Shown here piece by piece: positions 51,278-60,855 of a stretch of 64,000 bases of DNA. The notes beneath the pieces were generated by a model. That model worked only from the letters and a program-made list of their open reading frames with translations, did no database searches and was not told where the DNA came from. The stretch lies in assembly GCF_001189235.2 (NCBI RefSeq), contig NZ_LFIP02000001.1:558001-622000 (forward strand), given 5' to 3'. This DNA is from Bradyrhizobium embrapense. Its GTDB lineage: Bacteria; Pseudomonadota; Alphaproteobacteria; Rhizobiales; Xanthobacteraceae. The translations under genes and the position numbers were made by a program. How positions within the stretch are numbered: the first letter of the stretch is position 1; every line of letters begins with the position of its first letter.

Positions 51278-52483
51278 ATGCGACTTGTTATCATTGGCGC
51301 TGGCTTCGCCGGCATGTATGCCGCACTTTCCGCCGCCCGCCTCCGCGACATCAGGGGCGCCACCCCCGAGGAGCTCGAGATCGCGCTGGTCGCGCCCGAG
51401 CCGACACTGGTAGTTCGTCCGCGGCTTTATGAACCGAAACCCGAAACGTTGACCGCGCCTCTGGCGGACGTCCTCAAATCCATCGACGTTGTTTATGTGC
51501 AGGGCAGCGCCGAAACGATCGATACCAATTCTCGCGCGGTAACTATCGCTACAGCGGAGAGCACGAAGAAGCAGTTAACTTACGATCGGCTGGTCGTCGC
51601 TAGCGGCAGCCGGCTTTTCCGTCCGAACGTTCCCGGCCTTTCCGAGCACGGCTTCAGTGTCGACCAGCTCGCCGATGCGGTTGCTCTCGACAAGCACCTC
51701 CATAGCCTTGCCAGCCGGCCGGCCACGAACGGGCGCGACACGGTTGTCGTCGCCGGCGGCGGTTTCACCGGCATCGAGGCGGCGACTGAGATGCCTGCGC
51801 GGCTTCGCGCGATCCTCGGCAAGGATGCAAAGCCACGCATCGTGATAGTCGATCGCAGCAAGGCGATCGCTCCCGACATGGGCTCGGATTCTCGCCCCGT
51901 CATCGAGGACGCCCTGAAGAAGCTCGGCATCGAGACCCGGATCGGCGCGAGCGTCGAATTGCTCGACGGATCCGGCGTCTTGCTCTCCACCGGCGAACGC
52001 ATCGAGACCGAGACGGTGATATGGGCCGCGGGCATGCGCGCAGCGCCGTTGACCGCACAGATCCCCGCCGAGCGCGACAAGCTGGGCAGGCTGCTGGTGG
52101 ACCGCGACTTACGCGTGCCTGGCGTCGCGGGGGTATTTGCTACCGGCGATGCCGCACGCGCCGCATGCGATGACGCCGGCAACTACGCGCTGATGTCCTG
52201 TCAGCACGCGCTGCGCATGGGTGCTTTTGCCGGCAACAACGCCGCCGCCGAGCTTCTGGGCGTGCCGACCAAACCCTATCACCAGGTCGCATACGCCACT
52301 TGCCTCGATCTCGGAGAAGCAGGCGCAATCTTCACACTCGGCTGGGAGCGGAAACTGAAATTCGTCGGAGACGAGGCGAAGAAGACCAAGCAGCAGATCA
52401 ACACGGTGTGGATCTACCCGCCACGCGCCGAGCGCGCCGCGGCGCTGGCGTCGGCCGATCCAGAGCACGTCAGCGAGCTGTAG
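51278..52483 (+). CDS. NAD(P)/FAD-dependent oxidoreductase (NDH-2-like)
   Basis: 401 residues. FAD-binding GxGxxG at the N-terminus (LVIIGAGFAGMYAALSAARL), second dinucleotide site VVVAGGGFTGIEAATEM, and the C-terminal FAD motif GVFATGDAARA. Layout matches type II NADH:quinone dehydrogenases and related pyridine-nucleotide disulfide oxidoreductases without a redox disulfide. Ribosome site GAGGAG. Likely membrane-associated electron entry point for this module; ends in a strong hairpin. Confidence 0.85.
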   Translation: MRLVIIGAGFAGMYAALSAARLRDIRGATPEELEIALVAPEPTLVVRPRLYEPKPETLTAPLADVLKSIDVVYVQGSAETIDTNSRAVTIATAESTKKQLTYDRLVVASGSRLFRPNVPGLSEHGFSVDQLADAVALDKHLHSLASRPATNGRDTVVVAGGGFTGIEAATEMPARLRAILGKDAKPRIVIVDRSKAIAPDMGSDSRPVIEDALKKLGIETRIGASVELLDGSGVLLSTGERIETETVIWAAGMRAAPLTAQIPAERDKLGRLLVDRDLRVPGVAGVFATGDAARAACDDAGNYALMSCQHALRMGAFAGNNAAAELLGVPTKPYHQVAYATCLDLGEAGAIFTLGWERKLKFVGDEAKKTKQQINTVWIYPPRAERAAALASADPEHVSEL

Positions 52484-52489
52484 GGACCG

Positions 52490-52523
52490 TCGGGCCGCGC
52501 TTCTCTCGAAGGGCGCGGCCCGA
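52490..52523 (+). terminator. Strong GC hairpin after the NDH-like gene
   Basis: TCGGGCCGCGC (52490-52500) pairs perfectly with GCGCGGCCCGA (52513-52523) over 11 base pairs. No T tract follows, so it may be an attenuator or processing site before the decarboxylase gene rather than a full terminator. Confidence 0.6.
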
Positions 52524-52552
52524 TCACAAGCGCTCAACCAGGATTTCCTCCA

Positions 52553-53347
52553 ATGAAACACGACACCGTACGCACGGCGGCCTTCGCGATGCCGCTCACC
52601 AACCCGGCCTTTCCTGCCGGCCCCTACCGTTTCGTCAATCGCGAATACTTCATCATCCAGTACCGCACCGATATCGAAGCGCTGCGCCGTATCGTGCCAG
52701 AACCGCTGGAAGTAACCGATGCTGTGGTGAACTACGAATTCATCCGGATGCCTGATTCAACCGGCTTTGGCGACTACACCGAAAGCGGACAGGTCATCCC
52801 GGTGTCGTATCGCGGCCAGGCCGGCAGCTTTACCCATCAGATGTTCCTTAACGACCATCCGCCGATCGCGGGAGGTCGCGAGCTGTGGGGCTTTCCCAAG
52901 AAGCTCGCCCAACCTAAGCTCGCGGTCGAGATCGACACGCTCGTCGGCACTCTGAATTATGGCTCGGTCCGCATCGCGACCGGCACCATGGGCTACAAGC
53001 ACCGCGCCCTCGATACCGAGATCGAAGCAAAGAAGCTTACCGCTCCCAACTTCCTGCTCAAGATCATCCCGCATGTCGACGGCACGCCGCGCATCTGCGA
53101 GCTCGTGCGCTATTACCTCGAAGACATCACGGTGAAAGGCTCTTGGACGGGGCCAGCTGCACTGGACTTGTATTCGCACGCACTTGCTCCCGTCGCCGAG
53201 CTTCCGGTTCTTCAAGTGTTGTCGGCCAAGCACCTCGTCGCCGACCTGACGCTCGGGCTGGGTACCGTGGTCCACGATTACCTCTCGCCAGGTCGGACCG
53301 CACGACAGCTCGACTCCGAAATCTTGATCGAGGCAAACGCGCGCTGA
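52553..53347 (+). CDS. adc: Acetoacetate decarboxylase
   Basis: 264 residues. The Schiff-base lysine lies in [13 protein letters not shown] (Lys116, with the neighbouring Lys117 that tunes its pKa), and the family context [37 protein letters not shown] is intact. Converts acetoacetate to acetone and CO2. First of a run with patatin, EmrA, EmrB and hydroxybutyrate dehydrogenase genes, all forward with short gaps. Acetoacetate links it directly to the dehydrogenase downstream. Confidence 0.9.
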   Translation: MKHDTVRTAAFAMPLTNPAFPAGPYRFVNREYFIIQYRTDIEALRRIVPEPLEVTDAVVNYEFIRMPDSTGFGDYTESGQVIPVSYRGQAGSFTHQMFLNDHPPIAGGRELWGFPKKLAQPKLAVEIDTLVGTLNYGSVRIATGTMGYKHRALDTEIEAKKLTAPNFLLKIIPHVDGTPRICELVRYYLEDITVKGSWTGPAALDLYSHALAPVAELPVLQVLSAKHLVADLTLGLGTVVHDYLSPGRTARQLDSEILIEANAR

Positions 53348-53379
53348 CCGGAGCAGCCGCGATATCGGGAGTTTGCAAC

Positions 53380-54555
53380 ATGTTGAATGTGATGCGCGAG
53401 CAGACGAGTGCTGCGGCAGAGCAGTCCAGGTCCTTGCCCTATGACGTCGTCGCCTTGGTCTTGCAAGGGGGCGGAGCCTTGGGGGCCTATCAGGCAGGAG
53501 TCTATGAGGGCTTGCACGAGGCCGGCATACGGCCGAACTGGATCGCTGGCATTTCGATCGGAGCACTCAATGCGGCCATTATCGCAGGCTCGCCAGAGCC
53601 TGAACGGGTCGAACGGCTGCGTGAGTTCTGGGAGACCATCTGCGCGTGTCCAGCGGGATGGCCCGCCGGCGAAGGGCTGGGCGATGCCTTGCCGTTCGCA
53701 TTCGACATGCGCTCGCTCAACAACGCTTTTGCCGCCATGCGGGCCTTGTTCCAGGGGCAGCCGGGCTTCTTCAAGCCGCGCTTTCCCTCGCCGCTCTGGT
53801 CACCCTTCTCGGGCGAAGCAGCGACGAGCTACTACGACACAGCACCGCTGAGCCGGACGCTCGAAAGGCTCGTCGATTTTGATCGCTTGAACTCGGGCGA
53901 CGTGCGCGTCAGCGTCGGCGCGGTCAACGTGCGCACTGGCAATCTCACCTATTTCGACACTGCCGAACGCCGGCTGGGGCCGAAGCATTTCATGGCTTCC
54001 GGCGCCTTGCCGCCGGCATTTCCGGCAGTGGACATCGAAGGTGAACACTACTGGGATGGCGGCGTCGCCTGGAATACACCGCTGTCCCGCGTGCTATCCG
54101 GCGAGCCGGGCGAGACGCTGACGTTTCAAGTTGATCTCTGGTCCGCGCAGGGACGTGTCCCGCACGACATGATGGAGGTGTCGAGCCGCCAGAAGGACAT
54201 TCAGTATTCGAGCCGAACGCGCGCCATAACAAATCAGGCGCTACGGATGCAGGAGATGCGCCGGGCGCTGCAGCGAACGATGGAGAAGCTGCCGGAAAGC
54301 GCAAAGCGGGATCCGGAAATTCGGGCTATTGCGGATTTGGCTCGCCACAGCTCCCACAACATCATTCATCTGATCTACCAGTCTAAGATCTACGAGGGCC
54401 ACTCGAAGGACTACGAGTTCGGGCTGAGCGCGATGCGAGCTCATTGGCAAAGCGGCTTAGACGACATCCGCCGCACGCTGGCCGAGCCGCGGCGGCTGGA
54501 CCCGCCCAATCCCGACCTCGGCATCGTCACCCATGACGTCCATCGCCACGACTGA
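53380..54555 (+). CDS. Patatin-like phospholipase/lipase
   Basis: 391 residues. Oxyanion loop QGGGALGAYQAGVYEGL (29-45), nucleophile GISIG with Ser59, catalytic Asp in HYWDGGVAWNTP near 225: a complete Ser-Asp dyad. The C-terminal 120 residues match the extension (DUF3734-like) found in patatins next to acetoacetate decarboxylase and hydroxybutyrate dehydrogenase genes. ATG at 53380 follows GGGAG. Might release acyl or hydroxyacyl groups for the pathway; not demonstrated. Confidence 0.88.
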   Translation: MLNVMREQTSAAAEQSRSLPYDVVALVLQGGGALGAYQAGVYEGLHEAGIRPNWIAGISIGALNAAIIAGSPEPERVERLREFWETICACPAGWPAGEGLGDALPFAFDMRSLNNAFAAMRALFQGQPGFFKPRFPSPLWSPFSGEAATSYYDTAPLSRTLERLVDFDRLNSGDVRVSVGAVNVRTGNLTYFDTAERRLGPKHFMASGALPPAFPAVDIEGEHYWDGGVAWNTPLSRVLSGEPGETLTFQVDLWSAQGRVPHDMMEVSSRQKDIQYSSRTRAITNQALRMQEMRRALQRTMEKLPESAKRDPEIRAIADLARHSSHNIIHLIYQSKIYEGHSKDYEFGLSAMRAHWQSGLDDIRRTLAEPRRLDPPNPDLGIVTHDVHRHD

Positions 54556-54587
54556 GATCTGGCGTCCCAGAGCTTTCGGAGACAACC

Positions 54588-55736
54588 ATGTCGACCACTT
54601 CTTACGCTCCCGAAGACAAGGTCAAGATCGGCCTTGCTCCATCGCGCCAGGCAATCCGGCGCGCGGCACTCGCATTCGCCGCAGCGCTCGGTGTCGCCGG
54701 GGCTACAGCCTACGGCCACTACTACCTCACGGCGGGGCGCTACCTCGAAACCACAGACGACGCTTATGTCAAAGCCGATTCCACGATCATCGCACCGAAG
54801 ATCTCCGGCTACATCGCTGAAGTCCTGGTTACCGACAACGAATCGGTGAGAGCCGGCCAATTGCTGGCTCGCATTGACGACCGCGATCTCAAGACTGCGC
54901 TGAACCAGGCCAAGGCCGACGTAGCCGCTTCCGAAGCTACGGTGAGGAACATCGACGCGCAAATCGAATTGCAGGAGCCGCTGATTCAACAGCAAGCGGC
55001 CGAAGTCGATGCGACCGAAGCCGGTCTGAAATTCGCGCAGCAGGAGCGTGCCCGCTACGACGAGCTCATGAAGTCCGGCTCAGGGACAATCCAACGGGCC
55101 CAGCAGACCGATGCAGCGCTGCGCTCTCAGACCGCCCAGCTGCAACAAGGCAAGGCAGGATTGCTCGCGGCCAGCAAGAAGATCGAGGTGCTCGCGACCC
55201 AGCGGGCCCAAGCTGTCGCACAACTCGATCGGGCCCGCGCAATCGAGCACCAGGCCTCCCTGAACCTCTCTTATACGGAAATCGCAGCGCCTATGGACGG
55301 CACGGTCGGCGCACGGACGCTCCGCGTCGGCCAATATGTCCAGGCCGGGACTCAGCTCATGGCAGTGGTGCCGCTCGACGCGGTTTATGTGGTCGCGAAC
55401 TTCAAGGAAACCCAACTCACCCACGTTCGCAATGGCCAGCCGGTCGAGTTGCGCGTCGACGGCTTCCACGCAACCAGGTTGAAGGGGCATGTCGACAGCC
55501 TATCGCCGGCGAGCGGCCTCGAGTTCGCCCTGCTGCCTCCGGACAACGCCACTGGAAACTTCACGAAGATCGTGCAGCGCGTCCCGGTGAAGATCGTGCT
55601 CGACGACCAGAGCCTGAACGGCAGCCTGCGCCCCGGCATGTCGGCGGAGCCGACCATCGATACCAAGTCGGCCGTTGTCGCGGAGAGCGAAGCTGAGAAG
55701 CGGCTCGCCTCGCGTGACGGCAAACCCCGCGGCTAA
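54588..55736 (+). CDS. emrA: HlyD-family membrane fusion protein (EmrA-like)
   Basis: 382 residues. One membrane anchor near 20-45 (AALAFAAALGVAGATAYGHYYL), lipoyl-like halves (DDAYVKADSTIIAPKISGYIAEVLVTDNESVRAGQLLARID and AAPMDGTVGARTLRVGQYVQAGTQLMAVVPLDAVYVVANFKETQL) around a long coiled coil (about 100-215). Links an inner-membrane pump to an outer-membrane channel. 32 bases after patatin and 35 before the emrB-like gene. Confidence 0.9.
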   Translation: MSTTSYAPEDKVKIGLAPSRQAIRRAALAFAAALGVAGATAYGHYYLTAGRYLETTDDAYVKADSTIIAPKISGYIAEVLVTDNESVRAGQLLARIDDRDLKTALNQAKADVAASEATVRNIDAQIELQEPLIQQQAAEVDATEAGLKFAQQERARYDELMKSGSGTIQRAQQTDAALRSQTAQLQQGKAGLLAASKKIEVLATQRAQAVAQLDRARAIEHQASLNLSYTEIAAPMDGTVGARTLRVGQYVQAGTQLMAVVPLDAVYVVANFKETQLTHVRNGQPVELRVDGFHATRLKGHVDSLSPASGLEFALLPPDNATGNFTKIVQRVPVKIVLDDQSLNGSLRPGMSAEPTIDTKSAVVAESEAEKRLASRDGKPRG

Positions 55737-55771
55737 CGAAGCCAACCTCTTTCGCACCTGAGCACACGGCC

Positions 55772-57379
55772 ATGACGACACTACAAACCACGACCGATTC
55801 CGAGCCCAGTGACCATCGGTCGCCCGCCACCGCTCCCGGAGTATCCGCAAAAACCTGGCTCGCCGTGACCGGAGCGACGCTAGGTGCCTTCATGGCCGTC
55901 CTCAACATCCAGATCGTCAATGCCTCTCTTGCCAACATTCAGGGTGGGATCGGTGCGGGCATCGATGACGGCGGGTGGATCTCGACCTCCTATCTGATCG
56001 CCGAGATAGTGGTCATTCCCTTGAGTGGCTGGCTCGCCCAAGTGTTCTCGGTCCGCATTTATCTGCTCACCAATGCCTTCCTGTTCCTGGTGTTTTCGGC
56101 TGCCTGCGCGCTCGCCCAGAACTTGCCGCAGATGATCGTGCTCCGCGCCGTACAGGGCTTTACCGGCGGCGTCCTGATTCCCATGGCCTTCACCCTGATC
56201 ATCACGCTGCTGCCGAAACCCAAGCAGCCGATCGGGCTGGCGATGTTCGCGATTTCCGCGACATTCGCCCCCGCGATCGGTCCGACCATCGGGGGCTATC
56301 TCACCGAGAATTTTGGTTGGGAGTATGTCTTCTACGTCAACGTCGTCCCGGGCGCAGTCATGATCACCATGCTCTACGCGTCGCTGGAACGGGCGCCTAT
56401 GCGGCTTTGCCTGCTGCGCGAAGGCGATTGGGCCGGCATCGCCACGATGGCGATTGGGCTCGCCTCGCTTCAGACCGTGCTGGAGGAAGGCAACAAGGAC
56501 GATTGGTTCGGTTCGTCCTTCATCGTTCGGCTGGCCATCGTCGCGGCGATTGCTTTGACGCTGTTCCTGGCCATCGAGCTCACTGCGAGGAAGCCGCTGC
56601 TCAACCTGCGAATCCTGTTCCGTCGCAATTTCGGCTTCGGCGTGCTCGCGAACTTCTTGCTCGGTGTGTCGCTATACGGCTCCGTCTATGTCCTGCCGGT
56701 CTATCTCTCTCGCATCCAGGGCTACAACTCCGAGCAGATTGGCATGGTGCTGGCGTGGACCGGCTTGCCGCAGCTACTGTTGATCCCGCTGGTGCCCCGC
56801 CTCATGCAACGGCTCGATCCACGCCTCGTCATAGGCATCGGCTTCGTGCTCTTTGGAGGGTCCAACTTCTTCAACATCTACATGACCAACGACTACGCGG
56901 CCGATCAACTCTTCTGGCCCAACGTTATCCGCGCCCTTGGGCAAGCCCTCGTCTTTGCGCCGCTCTCGGCGGTAGCCACCGCCGGAATCGAGGCCGAGAA
57001 CGCCGGCTCCGCGTCCGCCTTGTTCAACATGATGCGCAACCTCGGTGGGGCGATCGGCATCGCCGCGCTTCAAACTCTCCTGACCAAGCGCGAGCAATAT
57101 CATTCCAACGTCCTCACGCAGCAGGTCACGATGTTCGAGCAGGCTACCCGCGCGCGCCTCGACCAGCTCACCCAATATTTCATGAGCCACGGCGTGACCG
57201 ACCGCGTCGATGCAGCTCATCACGCCTATGTCGCGATCGGCAGGATCATCCAGAAGCAGGCCTTCATCCTCGGCTTCAGCGACACTTTCTATCTGCTCGG
57301 CGTCTCGCAGATCGTCGCTCTGGCAGCCGCGCTGATGCTCAAAAAGCCCGATCGCCTCGACGCCGGCGGTGCCCATTGA
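55772..57379 (+). CDS. emrB: DHA2-type MFS exporter (EmrB-like)
   Basis: 535 residues, 14 membrane segments. LGAFMAVLNIQIVNASLANIQGGIGAGIDDGGWISTSYLIAEIVVIPLSGWLAQVFSVR covers helices 1-2 and loop; FAPAIGPTIGGYLTENFGWEYVFYVN is motif C. Partner of the upstream EmrA-like protein; together they would export hydrophobic compounds or acids across both membranes. 48 bases before the dehydrogenase gene. No outer-membrane channel gene is nearby. Confidence 0.9.
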   Translation: MTTLQTTTDSEPSDHRSPATAPGVSAKTWLAVTGATLGAFMAVLNIQIVNASLANIQGGIGAGIDDGGWISTSYLIAEIVVIPLSGWLAQVFSVRIYLLTNAFLFLVFSAACALAQNLPQMIVLRAVQGFTGGVLIPMAFTLIITLLPKPKQPIGLAMFAISATFAPAIGPTIGGYLTENFGWEYVFYVNVVPGAVMITMLYASLERAPMRLCLLREGDWAGIATMAIGLASLQTVLEEGNKDDWFGSSFIVRLAIVAAIALTLFLAIELTARKPLLNLRILFRRNFGFGVLANFLLGVSLYGSVYVLPVYLSRIQGYNSEQIGMVLAWTGLPQLLLIPLVPRLMQRLDPRLVIGIGFVLFGGSNFFNIYMTNDYAADQLFWPNVIRALGQALVFAPLSAVATAGIEAENAGSASALFNMMRNLGGAIGIAALQTLLTKREQYHSNVLTQQVTMFEQATRARLDQLTQYFMSHGVTDRVDAAHHAYVAIGRIIQKQAFILGFSDTFYLLGVSQIVALAAALMLKKPDRLDAGGAH

Positions 57380-57427
57380 CCATCCTCCGCGCAGCTTCAT
57401 TTCTCCCACACCGAAAAGGAACCCTCC

Positions 57428-58210
57428 ATGTTGAAAAGCAAAGTCGCAATCGTCACCGGATCCACCAGCGGCATCGGGCTCGGCATCGCCAAGGAATTAG
57501 CCAGGCTCGGCGCAAACGTGGTGTTGAACGGCTTCGGCGATGCGAGCGAAATCGAGACGATCCGCAGCGACATCGAGCGTGAGCACGGCGTGCGCGTCAT
57601 CTACGACGGCGCCGATATGTCAAAGGAACAAGCCGTGCGCGCACTGATCGCCAGAACGATCGAGACATTCGGTCGTCTCGACATCCTGGTCAACAATGCC
57701 GGCATCCAGTTCACTGCGCCCGTTGAGGAATTTCCTGCTGCCAAGTGGAACGCAATACTCGACGTCAACCTGTCCGCCGCGTTTCACGGGATCGCCGCGG
57801 CGGTGCCGCAAATGAAAAAGCAGCGGTGGGGACGCATCGTCAACATCGCTTCGACGCACGGCCTGGTCGCGTCGACCCACAAGGCGGCCTACGTCGCAGC
57901 CAAGCACGGGCTCGTCGGTCTGACCAAAGTGGTCGGCCTGGAGACGGCTGGCAGTGGCGTCACCTGCAATACAGTTTGTCCTGGCTGGGTACGAACGCCT
58001 TTGGTGGAAAAGCAAATCAGCGATATCGCCGCGCAAAAACACATAAGCCAAAAGGAGGCGGCCGAGGAGATTTTGGCTGAGAAGCAGCCGTCCCTCGAGT
58101 TTGTCTCTCCCTCGCAGCTTGGCGGGACGGTGGCCTTCCTCTGTTCGCCAGCTGCAGACCAGATAACGGGCACGGCAATCTCGGTCGATGGTGGCTGGAC
58201 CGCGCAGTAA
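57428..58210 (+). CDS. bdhA: D-3-hydroxybutyrate dehydrogenase
   Basis: 260 residues, SDR of the hydroxybutyrate dehydrogenase type: TGSTSGIGLGIAKELARLGANVVLNGFGD, LVNNAGIQFTAPVEEFP, catalytic STHGLVASTHKAAYVAAKHG (Tyr-x-x-x-Lys), CPGWVRTPLVEKQISD and a C-terminal VDGGWTAQ. Interconverts 3-hydroxybutyrate and acetoacetate with NAD. AAAAGGA precedes ATG. Together with the decarboxylase it forms a route from hydroxybutyrate to acetone. Confidence 0.92.
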   Translation: MLKSKVAIVTGSTSGIGLGIAKELARLGANVVLNGFGDASEIETIRSDIEREHGVRVIYDGADMSKEQAVRALIARTIETFGRLDILVNNAGIQFTAPVEEFPAAKWNAILDVNLSAAFHGIAAAVPQMKKQRWGRIVNIASTHGLVASTHKAAYVAAKHGLVGLTKVVGLETAGSGVTCNTVCPGWVRTPLVEKQISDIAAQKHISQKEAAEEILAEKQPSLEFVSPSQLGGTVAFLCSPAADQITGTAISVDGGWTAQ

Positions 58211-58222
58211 CAGAACAAACGC

Positions 58223-58239
58223 GGCGGGCTCAGCCCGCC
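58223..58239 (+). terminator. Short GC hairpin after bdhA
   Basis: GGCGGGC-TCA-GCCCGCC, seven perfect pairs, 13 bases after the bdhA stop and 26 before the next start. No T tract. May reduce readthrough into the SDR gene. Confidence 0.55.
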
Positions 58240-58264
58240 GTTCCGTCCAACATGGAGGCCCATC

Positions 58265-58975
58265 ATGGGTACTAGTCAGAAAGTCGTGATCATCACAGGC
58301 GCGTCGCAGGGTATAGGTGAGGCGCTTGTCAGGGCTTATCGCGATCGCGATTTTCGCGTTGTCGCAAATTCCCGCTCGATCAGGCCGTCGTCTGATCCGG
58401 AAATCCTAGCCGTAGCCGGGGACATCACCGATCCAGCCACTGCGGAACGCATCGTATCGCTGGCGGTCGAGCGCTTCGGCCGCGTGGATACCCTTATCAA
58501 CAACGCCGGCATCTTCATCGGAAAGCCATTCACCGAATATACGTCAAAAGATTATGCCAGTATCCTGGCGATCAATCTCAACGGCTTTTTCCACATCACT
58601 CAACGCGCTGTCGCGGAAATGCTCAAGCGAAGATCCGGGCATATTGTGCAGATCACCAGCAGTCTCGACGAGAACGTTGACAGCCGCGCACCGTCTGTTT
58701 TGGCAGCTTTGACGAAAGGCGGCCTGAACGCGGCTACGAAATCGCTCGCAGTCGAATATGCAAGCCGAGGAATCCGCGTCAACGCCGTCGCGCCGGGCGC
58801 GACGAAAACGCCAATGCATGCGCCGGAAATGTATGAATTCCTGGCCGGGCTGCATCCGATCGGACGCATGGGCGAAGTGAGCGAGATTGTCGATGCGGTG
58901 ATGTACCTCGAGGGAGCAGGCTTCACCACCGGTGAGATCCTGCACGTCGATGGCGGACAGAGCGCGGGAAACTGA
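58265..58975 (+). CDS. SDR-family protein lacking the catalytic tyrosine
   Basis: 236 residues. Cofactor motif TGASQGIGEA (11-20), NNAG (79-82), Ser in QITSSLDE, C-terminal GEILHVDGGQ: all SDR landmarks. At the Tyr-x-x-x-Lys site the sequence is SRAPSVLAALTKGG; Lys151 is present but position 147 is Ala. The usual proton donor is thus absent, so either chemistry differs or the protein is non-catalytic. The reading frame is intact. Last gene of the module. Confidence 0.85.
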   Translation: MGTSQKVVIITGASQGIGEALVRAYRDRDFRVVANSRSIRPSSDPEILAVAGDITDPATAERIVSLAVERFGRVDTLINNAGIFIGKPFTEYTSKDYASILAINLNGFFHITQRAVAEMLKRRSGHIVQITSSLDENVDSRAPSVLAALTKGGLNAATKSLAVEYASRGIRVNAVAPGATKTPMHAPEMYEFLAGLHPIGRMGEVSEIVDAVMYLEGAGFTTGEILHVDGGQSAGN

Positions 58976-59382
58976 GGTTCCCTGAACGCCCCGTCCGCAT
59001 GATTGCGGTGCCGCTTCGGACGTAGCAAACGCGGCAATGACATCGTCCTGCCGCACGGGATAACGTCGCCTGCTTCGACTGCTTCAGGCGGCGATCTCGT
59101 CTGTATGCCGGCAAGACAACAACCAAAAGGACTAACGCCAATCAACCAAGGTCCGGTTTCCGCGTAGCCGGCGCTCCTCCAAAAAGCAGTCCACGCCTTC
59201 AGCCTTTCTGCACGCTATGCTTCGCCACAGTACGCAGTCAGCGAAACTGAGGTGAAATGCCGGTTCGGATCGGGTTAAGTCGAGCCTCATAACTCGCGCC
59301 AGCGCCGGAATGTCGGAGCAAAGCAAAAGAGACCACCGTTCCGACTACTCCAAGGCGCGCAACAACAGCCAATCGCACTACG
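58976..59382. other. Intergenic DNA before repeat B copy 2
   Basis: About 400 bases with no supported gene on either strand; short open frames have no protein-like character. I see no promoter or RNA signal that can be defended. Confidence 0.4.
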
Positions 59383-59634
59383 CCCACTCTATCATTTCAG
59401 CCAAAGTAGCATCGTTGATTTGGCAGCACAATTTTGCAAGTCTGACGGACAATGCCGACGGTATACCCGCCTCAATCTTTTGGTCTTGAATCCACAGAAA
59501 AATTTGGGTCGTCTGCGCTCTCCAAGATTTCACCACCTATCGGTGTCAATCGAGTGATCAGCGGGGCCGGCATGGTCAAGATTGCCGTTACCGTTCTGGT
59601 TGGGGTGAGCTCAAATACCGTCAGAGATTGGGAG
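59383..59634 (+). repeat. Diverged direct repeat B, copy 2
   Basis: Partner of 45708-45961 in the same orientation. The alignable part runs from CCCACTCTATCATTTC to CAAATACCGTCAGAGATTGGG. Relative to copy 1 it has lost single bases (for example before CAATGCCGACGG), so any shared reading frame is broken. It bounds the right side of the catalase/AraC/ketone-body module. About 310 further bases to 59945 hold nothing I can name. Confidence 0.65.
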
Positions 59635-59945
59635 CCCCCTGGTTTTGTCGTTGGCTTCATGTGCCGTCGCGGCGCCTCACAAGCTACGGGGCGCAGCTAT
59701 CCATGAGAGTGTGGCCCGATATCAGCGCAGGATGTCTTGTCTCTCTTTGGGCACATCTCGGTAAAGACGTCCGCCATGAACCGTAGGCCGGCGTTTTGAC
59801 CGGAGAACCTAGCTCTTGCTGTCGCGAGAGGCTAAGCTCGACGATGTCCTCTGTCGGTGATATGGCGTCAGAATAGGTGAGTCAGCAGCCCCGGGCCCCA
59901 AATTGTTGCTTGACCTGTTTTCCCGGATCGAGGCCTCCTAGTCGT

Positions 59946-60719
59946 TCAAGCTCCCTTTGCATAGGTGAAGCCAAACCTTTGCAACTCAACCAAGAAGGCT
60001 ACTACGCTCGGGACTAAAACGGTGCCGGAAACAAGATGATTTGTCAGGTCCGCTGCCAGCGCGTCCGCGTCGGCTACATCTCCGCGGTCCAAGCGGGTGA
60101 GGTTTCGGGCGATGGCATGGATCGAGTCGTGGCACGCGATGAAGACCATGCCTCTATCCTGAAGCGTCGCTATGTTGTTGTTTTCCGGACCGTAGAATCC
60201 CATCGGATCCTGCAGACTATCCGACCGAGACGTCTTCCTCCTGGATTCGAAGTAGGAATTCGTCGTCGCGACGCCTCCCGCAAGCCTCGCCAATCCGTGT
60301 CTCTCCCATGCAGTTTGGTCGAATAGAGCAAGGTGGGCCGATCCGTGAACAGCTCCTGCGGCAAGGAATCCAGGATTTCCGTGTGCGAAAACCTGCCCGT
60401 TCAAGGCCTCTCTCATGAGGTTGAGCCATGGCGCGCCGAGTTCCGTGCACTCCCAGACCTGCCGCGCTCGGTTGCCGTATGAGAGTAGAATGGATGCTGC
60501 CTCATGGTCCCATTGCTCAACTGAGGTTACCACCAATGGTACCGAACCGAAGCTTCGCCGGCGAGGCGCAGACGCGAGCCTTTGCTTGAACAGTTCTAAA
60601 TCGGCATCGAGCTCCTGATTGCCCGATGCGTCCGCTTTTCTCGCGACCGTTAACAGCGCCGCTTGGCTGAACAAGCCTAGGGCCGCTCGCCTGTTCAAAT
60701 AGTTGAGTGCGAAAGACAT
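59946..60719 (-). CDS. Exported DsrE-like protein
   Basis: 257 residues. The N-terminus (NYLNRRAALGLFSQAALLTVARKADA) resembles a Tat-type signal (RR followed by a hydrophobic run). Late segment DRGMVFIACHDSIHAIARNL recalls DsrE-type proteins, where a Cys in this strand is functional. The middle has HGNPGFLAAGAVHGSAHLALFD. Last gene of the sulfur-oxidation operon, 136 bases after DUF302. Identity as DsrE-like is tentative; the export signal is clearer. Confidence 0.6.
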   Translation of the reverse strand: MSFALNYLNRRAALGLFSQAALLTVARKADASGNQELDADLELFKQRLASAPRRRSFGSVPLVVTSVEQWDHEAASILLSYGNRARQVWECTELGAPWLNLMREALNGQVFAHGNPGFLAAGAVHGSAHLALFDQTAWERHGLARLAGGVATTNSYFESRRKTSRSDSLQDPMGFYGPENNNIATLQDRGMVFIACHDSIHAIARNLTRLDRGDVADADALAADLTNHLVSGTVLVPSVVAFLVELQRFGFTYAKGA

Positions 60720-60855
60720 GCGACTTCTCCAATCTCAAGGTTTGATCGAAACCGCGCAGATCCGCCCTTTGGAGCGTGCCCGGCAGTTGGTTCGATATTC
60801 CGGTTCTTGATGGCTGGCGTCAGCTGCGGCTCTAAACTGTCAGCTCGCGTGCCAA

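Noticed and set aside
53143..53379. N-terminal extension of the patatin gene
   Set aside because: The extension overlaps the decarboxylase gene in another frame and has no homology; the ATG at 53380 has a ribosome site.
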